A stretch of 64,000 nt of DNA from assembly GCA_027494035.1 (NCBI GenBank), contig JAOSJQ010000001.1, forward strand, positions 620,001 to 684,000. Direction: 5' to 3'. Source of the stretch: UTCFX2 sp002050125 (GTDB lineage: Bacteria; Chloroflexota; Anaerolineae; Anaerolineales; UBA4823). Shown one piece after another: positions 1 through 7,947 of the stretch. Each line of letters opens with the position of its first letter. Position 1 is the stretch's first letter. Made by a program: the position numbers and the translations under genes. A model generated the notes under the pieces. That model saw only the letters and a list, made by a program, of their open reading frames with translations. It was not told the origin of the DNA and searched no databases.

Positions 1-1
1 C

Positions 2-250
2 GGCAGTGAAGCCACAAAGAACGAGCATGACGGCGGCTATCTGGCTTGGGGACCGCGCTATCCCCTGGCACTGGGGGTCTCCGATGACGATGGGAAAACC
101 TGGAGGACGCCGATCATTCTGGAAGATCAACCGGGCGAATACAGCTATCCGGCGGTTATTCAGGCGGCGGACGGGAGCATCCACGGGGTCTATACATACC
201 AGCGCCGCGCGATGAAATACTTCCGGGTTGCAGAGCGAGAGTTGAAGTGA
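2..250 (+). CDS. Sialidase-like (BNR/Asp-box) protein, C-terminal end only
   Basis: The frame is open from base 2 to a TGA at 248-250 and gives 82 residues of a C-terminus; the gene begins outside the window. It contains a clear Asp-box, S-D-D-D-G-K-T-W, followed by YPAVIQAADGSIHGVYTY, the last beta-propeller blade usual for exo-sialidase-like (BNR repeat) proteins. Such proteins are mostly extracytoplasmic glycoside hydrolases, but the substrate cannot be told from this end. It lies 28 bases before the sugar kinase gene on the same strand and may share its transcript. Confidence 0.7.
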   Translation, partial: GSEATKNEHDGGYLAWGPRYPLALGVSDDDGKTWRTPIILEDQPGEYSYPAVIQAADGSIHGVYTYQRRAMKYFRVAERELK

Positions 251-278
251 AGTTATGACCGAGGAGATCAATTACTGA

Positions 279-1361
279 ATGTCATCAAGCAACCCCAACC
301 CTGACCGAACCTCTCAGCCCGTCTGCCTGATCGGGAATCTCACCATTGATTTGATCATCAACCAGGTGCCCGAATTGCCCGTTTGGGGGCAGGAAGTGCT
401 GGGGGTCAGCCATTCCCAGGTTTCTTCGGGACAGGCGGGCTACACCGCGTTTGCCCTGCGCGGGCTGGGCGTCCCGGTCAGCCTGATCAGCCTCGTGGGC
501 GACGATCTCTACGGTCAGCAGATCCAAACCGACCTACAAAAAAGCGGCGTCGACCTGGACGGTGTAAGCGTCTATCCCGGCGGACAGACCGGGATCACTG
601 TGGCGATTGTCCGCGCCGATGGCGAGCGCGCCTTTGTATCGAACCTCGGCTGCTCGGTGCATTTTGGCTTGAAAGACATCGCTCCCTTTGCGAACAAACA
701 GCGCGAGGCTGACATCGTTGGGGTGGTAGGGATTTTCAACTTGCCCGGCTTTAGCCTGCCAGACGTGCATCGCCTTTTCACTGATCTGCGCGCGGCTGGA
801 AAAACGACCATGCTGGATTCCGGTTGGGATCCGCAGAAATGGCAGCCGGATACGCTGCGGGATTTTCGAGCCTTATTGGGCAAAACGACCCTCTTTATGC
901 CAAACTGGGATGAAGCCCGGGCGATCACCGGGGCGGATAACCTTCCAGATAGCGGGCGAGCTCTGCTAGGTTATGGCGCCGAGTTGGTGGTCATCAAAAA
1001 CGGGGAAGAGGGCAGTTATGTATTTACCCAAAACGAGGAGAGCTTCTTACCCGCTTTGGAGGTAGAAGTGCATGACGCCGTGGGCGCTGGGGATACGTTC
1101 AACGCCGGGTTCATCACCGGCTATCGCCAGGGCTGGCGGCTCAAAGCCTGCCTGGCGTTGGGGAATGCAGCGGCGGCGATCTATATCTCACGCTCCGCCA
1201 ATCGTTTCCCCTCCCTAGCTGAGGCGCTGGCGGCTGCCAGCCCGTACGGTTTGATCCCCCCACAGTGCAAGCGAACGCAAAACCTGCGTTTTCTCCTTAA
1301 AAACTTACGCGCTGCAAAGAGGTTTTATGATCGATTTTCACACTCATCCGGTAATGATTAG
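279..1361 (+). CDS. PfkB-family sugar kinase
   Basis: Protein of 360 residues with the ribokinase/PfkB fold, which phosphorylates a sugar or sugar derivative in the cytoplasm with ATP. The N-terminal CLIGNLTIDLIINQVP, the glycine-rich substrate segment (SSGQAGYTAFALRGLG) and the signature DAVGAGDTFNAGF with the catalytic base Asp272 are all visible. A GAGGAG ribosome site at 261-266 precedes ATG 279. The C-terminus runs about 35 residues beyond the usual end of the fold and overlaps the next gene by 35 bases. With the FrlB-like SIS protein downstream, a FrlD-like role on an amino-sugar or Amadori compound is possible, but the substrate is unknown. Confidence 0.85.
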   Translation: MSSSNPNPDRTSQPVCLIGNLTIDLIINQVPELPVWGQEVLGVSHSQVSSGQAGYTAFALRGLGVPVSLISLVGDDLYGQQIQTDLQKSGVDLDGVSVYPGGQTGITVAIVRADGERAFVSNLGCSVHFGLKDIAPFANKQREADIVGVVGIFNLPGFSLPDVHRLFTDLRAAGKTTMLDSGWDPQKWQPDTLRDFRALLGKTTLFMPNWDEARAITGADNLPDSGRALLGYGAELVVIKNGEEGSYVFTQNEESFLPALEVEVHDAVGAGDTFNAGFITGYRQGWRLKACLALGNAAAAIYISRSANRFPSLAEALAAASPYGLIPPQCKRTQNLRFLLKNLRAAKRFYDRFSHSSGND

Positions 1362-2184
1362 AGAGCTTTATGACGCCAACCCCGATTTTGACCGGATCGT
1401 CAACGACGTTTTTGGTTTCCATTTTCCGCCCCAGCCGCTGGAGATTTTCTTGCGGGAAATGGATGCCGCCGGGGTAGATGCGGCGGTGCTGCTGCCGCTG
1501 GATTGTACAACCGCTCATTCCTGTAAAATCCCCAGCAATGAGGTCGTGGCAGATCTGGTTGAGAAGAATCAACGGTTTATCGGCTTTGCCTCCGTGGACC
1601 CGCTGCTGACCGAGGCGCCGCGCCAGTTAGAACGCGCGATTACGTCGCTGGGGCTGCGAGGCCTGAAGCTCGACCCGGCGCTGCAACGCTTCGATCTGAC
1701 TAACCGCGAGCGCCTCGATCCTCTCTTCTCCATTTGCGCTGAACACGCCATCCCGGTTTTGATCCATTGCGGGTTGAGTTGGGCGCCGCTGGGTCAGGCG
1801 AAATATGCCCATCCCCTGCCGCTGGAGGAAATCGCCCAGGCTCACCCCAGCGTGAATTTTGTGATCGCCCATTTCGCCTGGCCCTGGGTCAACGAAGCGG
1901 TGATGCTGGCGTTGAAATATCGCAACGTCTATCTGGATACTGCGATCATTTTTAGCGGTACGCCCTGGGAGGCTTTCGAGCAGGTGTTTCAGAAAAACAT
2001 CGGCTTGCTCACCCTGGAGCGCAGCCTATATCAACAAATCGTTTTTGGGACAAATTACCCGCGCACAGATATGCGCCGCTCGGTGCGCGGTATTCAACAG
2101 GTTGGTCTCAGCCAAAGCCTGCTCGATTTTATTTTCCACAAAAACCCCAGCCATCTGCTCAAACTCAAACAAGAGGCGTTATGA
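1327..2184 (+). CDS. Amidohydrolase-2 family metal-dependent hydrolase (TIM barrel)
   Basis: Protein of 285 residues. It starts with the metal-binding pair in MIDFHTH and carries the further histidines of the amidohydrolase-2 barrel (PVLIHCGL, FVIAHFAWPW) and the late FGTNYPRTD segment. Members hydrolyse or decarboxylate small carboxylated ring compounds or sugar lactones. The AAAGAGG ribosome site at 1316-1322 lies inside the end of the kinase gene, so the two are translationally coupled. The stop overlaps the YjbQ gene by 4 bases. Substrate unknown; the context makes a lactone or sugar-derived acid plausible. Confidence 0.8.
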   Translation: MIDFHTHPVMIRELYDANPDFDRIVNDVFGFHFPPQPLEIFLREMDAAGVDAAVLLPLDCTTAHSCKIPSNEVVADLVEKNQRFIGFASVDPLLTEAPRQLERAITSLGLRGLKLDPALQRFDLTNRERLDPLFSICAEHAIPVLIHCGLSWAPLGQAKYAHPLPLEEIAQAHPSVNFVIAHFAWPWVNEAVMLALKYRNVYLDTAIIFSGTPWEAFEQVFQKNIGLLTLERSLYQQIVFGTNYPRTDMRRSVRGIQQVGLSQSLLDFIFHKNPSHLLKLKQEAL

Positions 2185-2612
2185 CTGCAGTGCTCGAAAC
2201 CATTACAATTCTGACCCACGCTGAAACGGAGTTGATCAACATCACCCCCGAAGTAAGGGGAATTGTCGAGAAATCTGGGATAAAAAACGGTACGGTATTC
2301 ATCTTGTCGCGCCATACGACCACGGGGATCACGGTGAATGAAGGCTTGCCGGATCTCGAAATGGACATTGCCGAATTGATCACACACCTGGTCCCCGAAA
2401 AAAACTCCTATCATCATGCGCGTTTCTTGCATTCGGATGGGCAAAACGCGATCAACGCGGTAGCCCACCTGCGCGGAGCGCTCTTAGGGTTCGAGGTCTT
2501 TTTCCCGATCGAAAATGGGAAAATCGTCTCAGGCGATCGCCAAACCATTTATTTCGTCGAACTGGATGGTCCCCAGGAGCGGAAATATTCCGTGCAGGTA
2601 ACTGGAGAGTAA
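2181..2612 (+). CDS. YjbQ / UPF0047 family protein
   Basis: Protein of 143 residues covering the whole YjbQ fold. Conserved pieces are SRHTTTGITVNEG, DLEMDIAELI, YHHARFLHSDGQNA, PIENGKIVSGDRQ and the C-terminal ELDGPQERKYSVQV. The family is often named secondary thiamine-phosphate synthase because of a weak activity, but its true job is not settled. Histidines of HTT and YHH form the presumed active site. It is the third gene of the kinase-hydrolase-YjbQ run (ATGA overlap) and is followed by a 130-base gap before the regulator gene. Confidence 0.85.
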   Translation: MTAVLETITILTHAETELINITPEVRGIVEKSGIKNGTVFILSRHTTTGITVNEGLPDLEMDIAELITHLVPEKNSYHHARFLHSDGQNAINAVAHLRGALLGFEVFFPIENGKIVSGDRQTIYFVELDGPQERKYSVQVTGE

Positions 2613-2681
2613 AGGTGAAGGCTTCCTTGTCACTCGGTATTTTAGCAACGGTGGACGTTTTCAGGATACCTCCCTTTAGCA

Positions 2682-2691
2682 GTTGTACAAC
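2682..2691. promoter_or_regulatory. Perfect palindrome GTTGTACAAC, possible DeoR-type operator
   Basis: A perfect 10-base palindrome lies in the 130-base gap between the YjbQ gene and the DeoR-family regulator, 52 bases before the regulator start. Its position would suit an autoregulatory operator. There is no second clear copy nearby, so this is only a suggestion. Confidence 0.3.
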
Positions 2692-2742
2692 TCGCGCAAG
2701 CGAACGTTTTTGATCATCAGATAATGTTTGGGATAACATAAA

Positions 2743-3546
2743 ATGATACGAGCAGAGCGTCAGGCAAAAATTCTTCAACTGGTCCGCGAGCGGGGTTTTA
2801 TCGAGACTCAAGAGATTGCCAGGGAACTGGGGGTCTCGCCGGTAACCATCCGGCGGGATTTGCGGTTTCTCAGCGATCAGGAACTGATCCGGCTGGATCA
2901 CGGCGGATCGGCGAAAGTGGATTACTTGCAAAAAAATACCGAGCCGTTGTATGAGACGAAAGTTTACCTCAACCATGCCTACAAGGCGGCTATTGGCGCT
3001 GCCGCGGTAGCCATGATCGAGAACAATGATACGATCATTCTAGATTCCGGCACCACCAACGCCCAGATCGCCTATCACATGCGCCATAAAGCATGGCAGA
3101 ACATCACCGTCATCACCTGCGATCTCGTCATTGCCAAAGAACTCTGCACGCAACCCAATATCAACGTGTTAATGTTGGGTGGGATTTTACGACGCTCGTT
3201 TTATACCGCCTACGGGTCTTTCACCGAGCAGATTTTGCGGAATCTGAAAGCGAATAAGTTTTTCTTGGGGATCGACGCGGCAAGCCAAGACCACGGCATC
3301 ACCAACATCGTGCTGGAGGAAGTGCCGATCAAACAACTCAGCATTGAAATCAGCGACCGGGTCATTTTGGTAGCCGATTCGTCCAAGTTCGCGCATAACG
3401 CGCCATTCAAAGTCTGTGGGTGGAGCCAGGTCAGCCAGGTAATCACCGATTCCTGCATCCACCCTGAAATGTTGGACTTCTTCATAGATAATAACATTTC
3501 CTATCATCTGGCAAATACCGAATGTAAAGAAGGAAACCCTACATAA
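2743..3546 (+). CDS. DeoR/GlpR-family transcriptional regulator
   Basis: Protein of 267 residues. The N-terminal winged helix-turn-helix is typical: IETQEIARELGVSPVTIRRDL (about residues 19-39) followed by LDHGGSAKV. The rest is the DeoRC sensor fold related to phosphosugar isomerases, with DSGTTNAQIA, VITCDLVIA, MLGGILRR, FFLGIDAAS, ILVADSSKF. Such regulators usually repress sugar-use operons and respond to a sugar phosphate. It precedes the dehydrogenase-to-kdsB run by 12 bases and probably controls it. Confidence 0.9.
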   Translation: MIRAERQAKILQLVRERGFIETQEIARELGVSPVTIRRDLRFLSDQELIRLDHGGSAKVDYLQKNTEPLYETKVYLNHAYKAAIGAAAVAMIENNDTIILDSGTTNAQIAYHMRHKAWQNITVITCDLVIAKELCTQPNINVLMLGGILRRSFYTAYGSFTEQILRNLKANKFFLGIDAASQDHGITNIVLEEVPIKQLSIEISDRVILVADSSKFAHNAPFKVCGWSQVSQVITDSCIHPEMLDFFIDNNISYHLANTECKEGNPT

Positions 3547-3558
3547 ACGGATTACAGT

Positions 3559-4752
3559 ATGGACACTCTGACTAACTTTTACTTCTCCTTTCCCACGCGC
3601 CTCCTTTTTGGTCAAGGAAAATTCAATTCTCTAGGTCAGGAAGCCGCGCAGTTTGGTAAAAAAGCCTTCTTGGTTACTTACCCCTCGCCAACCCTGGCTG
3701 ACCAAGTTGATCAGGCGGTCGCTATGTTAAAAGCCGCGGGCGTGGAGACCACGCTTTTCAGAAAAGCGGAAGCGAACCCGACGCACACCGTAGCCGATGA
3801 GGGCGCGGAATTGGCGCGCTCCTCGGACAGCCAGATGGTGATCGGCTTGGGCGGCGGCAGCGCGCTCGATCTGGCGAAAGCCATTGCCGTAACCGCGACC
3901 GGACGGTTGAAAATTTGGGACATTGTCGAGGGCGCGCCCATCACCCAGCCCCCCTTGCCGTTGATTGCCATCCCCACCACGGCTGGAACAGGCTCCGAAG
4001 CCACTCAATACACGGTCATCAGCAACCGGGAACAGCAGCGCAAAGAAGGTTTTGCCCGGAGGGAATTTTATCCCGCGGTTGCTATCGTCGACCCCTTGCT
4101 TACCGTGAGCATGCCCCCCGCCATCACCGCCCAAACGGGGTTGGACGTGCTGGTGCATGCGATCGAAGCGTATATTGCCAAAGTGGCTACCCCCGCCTCG
4201 GATCTATTCGCACGTGAAGCGCTGCGCTTGTGTTCGCGCTACCTGCGCCTGGCTGTGTATAACGGAAACGATCTGGCTGCCCGCACCAACATGATGGCTG
4301 CCAGCACCCTGGCGGGGATCGCAATCTCGCATTCAGATACCACGCTGGCGCACGTGATCGGCGAGGCAGTCGGCGCGGTGTTCAACACCTGGCACGGGCT
4401 GACGGTCGCCTTATGCCTGCCGGCAGTCATGGAATACGCCTGTATCGGAAACTTAGAAAAATTCGCTCAAATCAGTGCGCTGATGGGTGAAGATATCTCC
4501 GGGCTTTCCACCCGCGAAGCTGCGCTGAAATCGCCCGAGTTGGTCCGCCAACTGATCGTCGATTTGGACATGCCGCGCGGCTTGGGCGCTTTGGGCGTCA
4601 CCGAGAATGAGCAGGTGCTTAAGCTAGTCACCCGCCCCGGATGGGATGCAGCCAGTCCGCGACCCGCCAGCCGCCAGGATTTTGAAATACTGATCAAAGG
4701 TTGTCTCTCCCCGCAGATGTCTTATTGGCGCGCGCTGGAAGAGGCGGACTAA
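3559..4752 (+). CDS. Iron-containing alcohol dehydrogenase family protein
   Basis: Protein of 397 residues with the two-domain group III dehydrogenase fold. The NAD(P)-binding segment IGLGGGSALDLAK and the PTTAGTGSEAT segment are present. The four metal ligands are recognisable as Asp196, His200 (LDVLVHAIEAY), His265 (LAHVIGEA) and His279 (NTWHGL). It interconverts an alcohol and an aldehyde or ketone using NAD(P). It sits 12 bases after the regulator and is followed 29 bases later by a second, unrelated dehydrogenase. Substrate not known. Confidence 0.88.
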   Translation: MDTLTNFYFSFPTRLLFGQGKFNSLGQEAAQFGKKAFLVTYPSPTLADQVDQAVAMLKAAGVETTLFRKAEANPTHTVADEGAELARSSDSQMVIGLGGGSALDLAKAIAVTATGRLKIWDIVEGAPITQPPLPLIAIPTTAGTGSEATQYTVISNREQQRKEGFARREFYPAVAIVDPLLTVSMPPAITAQTGLDVLVHAIEAYIAKVATPASDLFAREALRLCSRYLRLAVYNGNDLAARTNMMAASTLAGIAISHSDTTLAHVIGEAVGAVFNTWHGLTVALCLPAVMEYACIGNLEKFAQISALMGEDISGLSTREAALKSPELVRQLIVDLDMPRGLGALGVTENEQVLKLVTRPGWDAASPRPASRQDFEILIKGCLSPQMSYWRALEEAD

Positions 4753-4781
4753 TCCAATATCAATCTAAAAGAGAAAAAACG

Positions 4782-5795
4782 ATGAAAGCAGCAGTGATCT
4801 ATCAGGTTGGCGATATCAAGATTGTGGATCGGGAGATACCGGCGCCCGCTCCGGATGAAGTTCTGATCCGCGTAAAAGCCTGCGGGGTTTGCGGCACAGA
4901 CCACAGCCTTTTTGTGGGCGCCTACCCCGCCAACTACCCGGTGATCATCGGTCATGAATTTTCAGGCGTCGTCGAAGCCGTTGGAAATGCGGTTACGACG
5001 ATTCAAGTTGGCGACCGCGTGACCGCCGACCCAAATCGGGTGTGTCATAAGTGCGATTTCTGCCGGATGGGCAGCGAGCATCTGTGTGAAAACGCGCGCT
5101 CCATGGGGGTTCACATTGACGGCGCCGACGCGGAATACTGCGTGATGACGGAATCAAACGTCTATAAACTCCCGGACACGGTCAGTTTCGAACAAGCCGC
5201 CTTTTGTGAACCGCTGGCTTGCGCCAATCACGGCATCGAATTGCTCGACCTGCGCCTGGGGGATACGGTTCTGGTGCTGGGGGCGGGCGCGATGGGAAAC
5301 CTGCTCCTGCAGTGCTGCAAGAATTTTGGGGCAACCACGATCGTCGTGTCCGAACCGATCGACATGCGCCGCGAAAAGGCGCTGGAAAACGGCGCCACCC
5401 ATGTTATCAACCCAACCGTGCAGGACGTGGATCAGGAACTGCGCAAGATCCGCCGCATCGGCGCCGACGTGGTGATCGAGGCGGCTGGCAGCCCTAAGCT
5501 GCAAGAAGCCTCCATCTACTACGCGCGGCGGGGTGGCAGCGTGCTCTGGTTCGGCTGCGCCCCGCAAGACCAGCAGGCAAGCATCAACGGGTTTTATGTC
5601 AACGACGCCGAACTCAAGATCATCGGGTCGTACAACAACCTTTTCAGCACCCAAATCGCCATTGACCTGATTGCCAGCGGGAAGATTCAGGTGGATAACC
5701 TGGTCAGTCACCACTTTGCTCTACAGGATTACCTGGATGTGTTCAAGGTGTGGGGGGGCAAAGATACCCTCAAGCTTATGGTTAACACCGATTGA
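4782..5795 (+). CDS. Zinc-dependent medium-chain alcohol/polyol dehydrogenase
   Basis: Protein of 337 residues from ATG 4782; an earlier in-frame ATG at 4701 lies inside the previous gene and is less likely. The catalytic zinc site is Cys37 (CGVCGTDH) with His58-Glu59 (GHEFSGVVEAVG). The structural zinc is held by the four cysteines of CHKCDFCRMGSEHLC. The nucleotide fold has VLGAGAMGNLLLQ. Closest in style to sorbitol/threonine dehydrogenases, so oxidation of a polyol or sugar acid hydroxyl with NAD(P) is likely. Part of the DeoR-led operon. Confidence 0.88.
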   Translation: MKAAVIYQVGDIKIVDREIPAPAPDEVLIRVKACGVCGTDHSLFVGAYPANYPVIIGHEFSGVVEAVGNAVTTIQVGDRVTADPNRVCHKCDFCRMGSEHLCENARSMGVHIDGADAEYCVMTESNVYKLPDTVSFEQAAFCEPLACANHGIELLDLRLGDTVLVLGAGAMGNLLLQCCKNFGATTIVVSEPIDMRREKALENGATHVINPTVQDVDQELRKIRRIGADVVIEAAGSPKLQEASIYYARRGGSVLWFGCAPQDQQASINGFYVNDAELKIIGSYNNLFSTQIAIDLIASGKIQVDNLVSHHFALQDYLDVFKVWGGKDTLKLMVNTD

Positions 5796-5869
5796 AGACG
5801 GTATAAAGATCGATCAAAAATTGAAATAAACCTGAAGAACCCTAAAAATCATTTGAAAGGATTTACATC

Positions 5870-6931
5870 ATGGCTACGTTGGAACAACTGGTAGAAAAAG
5901 CGCGCGAGAGCACACTCTTCACCGCGCCGGTGCTTGGACCGGATCTGCGCCGCTTTCTGGAGGTGCAGGGACCGCAGGTGAAAGCTCTGGCAAAAAAGGC
6001 GCTGGATGAAAAAGTAGAGCACGTTTATTGGGTGGGCAGCGGCAACTCTTGGGTCAATCTCTTTTCCGGAAAATACCTGCTGGATAAGTTCTCCTCGCTC
6101 TACAGCGATTTATACACTTCGTACGATTTTGTGGTGCGCGACCCGGCTCGCTTGAGCCCGAAAACATGGGTTTTCCTGGCTTCGTTCTCGGGCGCCACGG
6201 AAGACACCGTTGTCGCTCTGCGACACGCAAAGAGCCGCAACGCCCACACCATTGCGCTGGTAAGGAAAAGCGACAGTTTAATGGGCAAAGAAGCCGATGT
6301 GACGATTGCGTACGATTCAAAGGCTTTGTACATCCTGCCGCTTATGGCTGCATATTTGTTCGCTTTGGAGTATGCCCGGTTGCAGGGAAGCCAGGAGGCG
6401 GAAGCCATCCTGGAAAACCTGGATTCTCTCCCCGAGCTGCTTTCCCGCCAGTACGTTGAGGAAGAAGCCCCGGCGCGAAAACTGGCGGAAGAATTTAAAG
6501 ACGTAAAACTGCTTTACACGCTGGCGACCGGTCCCTTATGGGGCTTGGGATATAAATTCGGGCTGACCGTGTTTATGGAAAACCTGCGCATCAACGGTTC
6601 GTTCATCGATGCGACCGAGTTCCGCCACGGACCGGTGGAGATGTTAGAAAACGAAAAACCCGCCATGATCTTCTTACTGGGCAGCGATGAATCGCGCAAG
6701 CTGGTCGAACGCGTGATTACGGTTTGCCAGGAGCACGATGCGCACATGGTGGTTTATGATGCCGCGCAATACCCGTCCGTTCACCCGCTGCTTGCCCCGT
6801 TCGCGTTGATGATCCCGCTCCAGTGGTTTGCAGTCTGGTCGGCATTGATGCGCGGGATTGAAAACCTGGATGACCGGGTGGTGATGGGCCGCGGCACTTT
6901 AGGCAAAGGGAAAGGCATCACCTGGCCATAA
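5870..6931 (+). CDS. SIS-domain sugar isomerase/deglycase, FrlB/AgaS-like
   Basis: Protein of 353 residues with two SIS (sugar isomerase) halves. The first carries YWVGSGNSWVN and LASFSGATEDTVVALR; the second carries ATGPLWGLGYKF and the catalytic-type ATEFRHGPVEMLEN segment. This arrangement is that of fructosamine-6-phosphate deglycases and amino-sugar-phosphate isomerases/deaminases, which act on phosphosugars in the cytoplasm. A GAAAGG ribosome site lies at 5855-5860. It is not the CBS-containing arabinose-5-phosphate isomerase (KdsD) normally paired with Kdo synthesis, which matters for reading the operon. Confidence 0.82.
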   Translation: MATLEQLVEKARESTLFTAPVLGPDLRRFLEVQGPQVKALAKKALDEKVEHVYWVGSGNSWVNLFSGKYLLDKFSSLYSDLYTSYDFVVRDPARLSPKTWVFLASFSGATEDTVVALRHAKSRNAHTIALVRKSDSLMGKEADVTIAYDSKALYILPLMAAYLFALEYARLQGSQEAEAILENLDSLPELLSRQYVEEEAPARKLAEEFKDVKLLYTLATGPLWGLGYKFGLTVFMENLRINGSFIDATEFRHGPVEMLENEKPAMIFLLGSDESRKLVERVITVCQEHDAHMVVYDAAQYPSVHPLLAPFALMIPLQWFAVWSALMRGIENLDDRVVMGRGTLGKGKGITWP

Positions 6932-7010
6932 AATTCTTGGCTCCAGAAACCTCTTTTTCTGGATAACCGGACCGATTGCACTGGTACAACATTTTAGGAG
7001 GATTGAATTC

Positions 7011-7901
7011 ATGGCTTTACAAAATGTGTTTCGCGGGGTGATCTGCCCAATATTAACCCCCTTCGATCCGGCGGGGCGGGTGGATCTGGAAACGCTCCGG
7101 CAGCTTGTTGATTTTGTAATCGACCGCGGCATCCGCGTCATCATGCCTGGTGGAACCACCGGGGAGGGGATGCTGCTCGATCTCGCCGAACGCAAAACCG
7201 TCGCCGAGACGGTCATGCGGCAAGCGCAGGGCCGCGCAGATGTGATCGTGCATACCGGCTGTATCAATACCACCGATACGCTGGAGCTAACCGCTCACGC
7301 CCAGTCCATCGGAGCCGGGGGTGCGTCTGTGATCACCCCCTACTTCTTTTCGTATGACGACGACGCCCTTTTTGAGCATTACACAACGGTTGCAGACGCC
7401 CTCTCAGACTTTCCAATCGCGTTGTATTGCTTTCCGGGAAATGCCAAACAGCTAATCTCCACCGCCCTTTTTCGGCGCATTCTTGATCACTCTCAGAACG
7501 TTGTTGCCATCAAGTTGAGCGACCCGAATTTGATCCAATTGCAGGAATACATTCAAGCCGGCGGTGAAAACTTCTCCACGCTGTGCGGTGTGGATGCGCT
7601 TGCGCTGCCGGCGCTTTCGATCGGCGCGGTGGGTCAGGTTTCGGGAAACTCCAACGTTTTTCCGGAAGTGTTCCGCGACCTTTACGCAGCCTTTGCTGCA
7701 GGCGATTTAGAGAAAGCGCGCCATCAGCAGGTGTTGATCAATCGCATTCGGGCTGTCTTGAAGGACGATATCGTTCACTTCAAGGCGGCAATGAGCTACC
7801 GCAGCCTGCCCGTGGGTTACTCACGCCCGCCCATGCGCCAACTCAATAAAAAGGAGATGGAAGACCTGCAAAAAGGCATGCAAGCTCTGGGAATCAAATA
7901 A
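7011..7901 (+). CDS. DapA/NanA-family pyruvate aldolase or dehydratase
   Basis: Protein of 296 residues, the usual length for the dihydrodipicolinate synthase / N-acetylneuraminate lyase family. GGTTGEG (about residues 45-51), Tyr139 in LYCFPGN and the Schiff-base Lys168 in VVAIKLSDPN are all in place. The enzyme forms an imine with pyruvate and joins it to, or releases it from, an aldehyde. YCFPGN in place of the usual YNxP argues against a plain DapA. In this operon it may make or cleave a keto-deoxy sugar acid. Strong AGGAGG ribosome site at 6996-7001. Confidence 0.85.
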   Translation: MALQNVFRGVICPILTPFDPAGRVDLETLRQLVDFVIDRGIRVIMPGGTTGEGMLLDLAERKTVAETVMRQAQGRADVIVHTGCINTTDTLELTAHAQSIGAGGASVITPYFFSYDDDALFEHYTTVADALSDFPIALYCFPGNAKQLISTALFRRILDHSQNVVAIKLSDPNLIQLQEYIQAGGENFSTLCGVDALALPALSIGAVGQVSGNSNVFPEVFRDLYAAFAAGDLEKARHQQVLINRIRAVLKDDIVHFKAAMSYRSLPVGYSRPPMRQLNKKEMEDLQKGMQALGIK

Positions 7902-7947
7902 GTTCTTTTCCTACAGAGGAATCATCGTATAGATTCGGAGGATTCAC

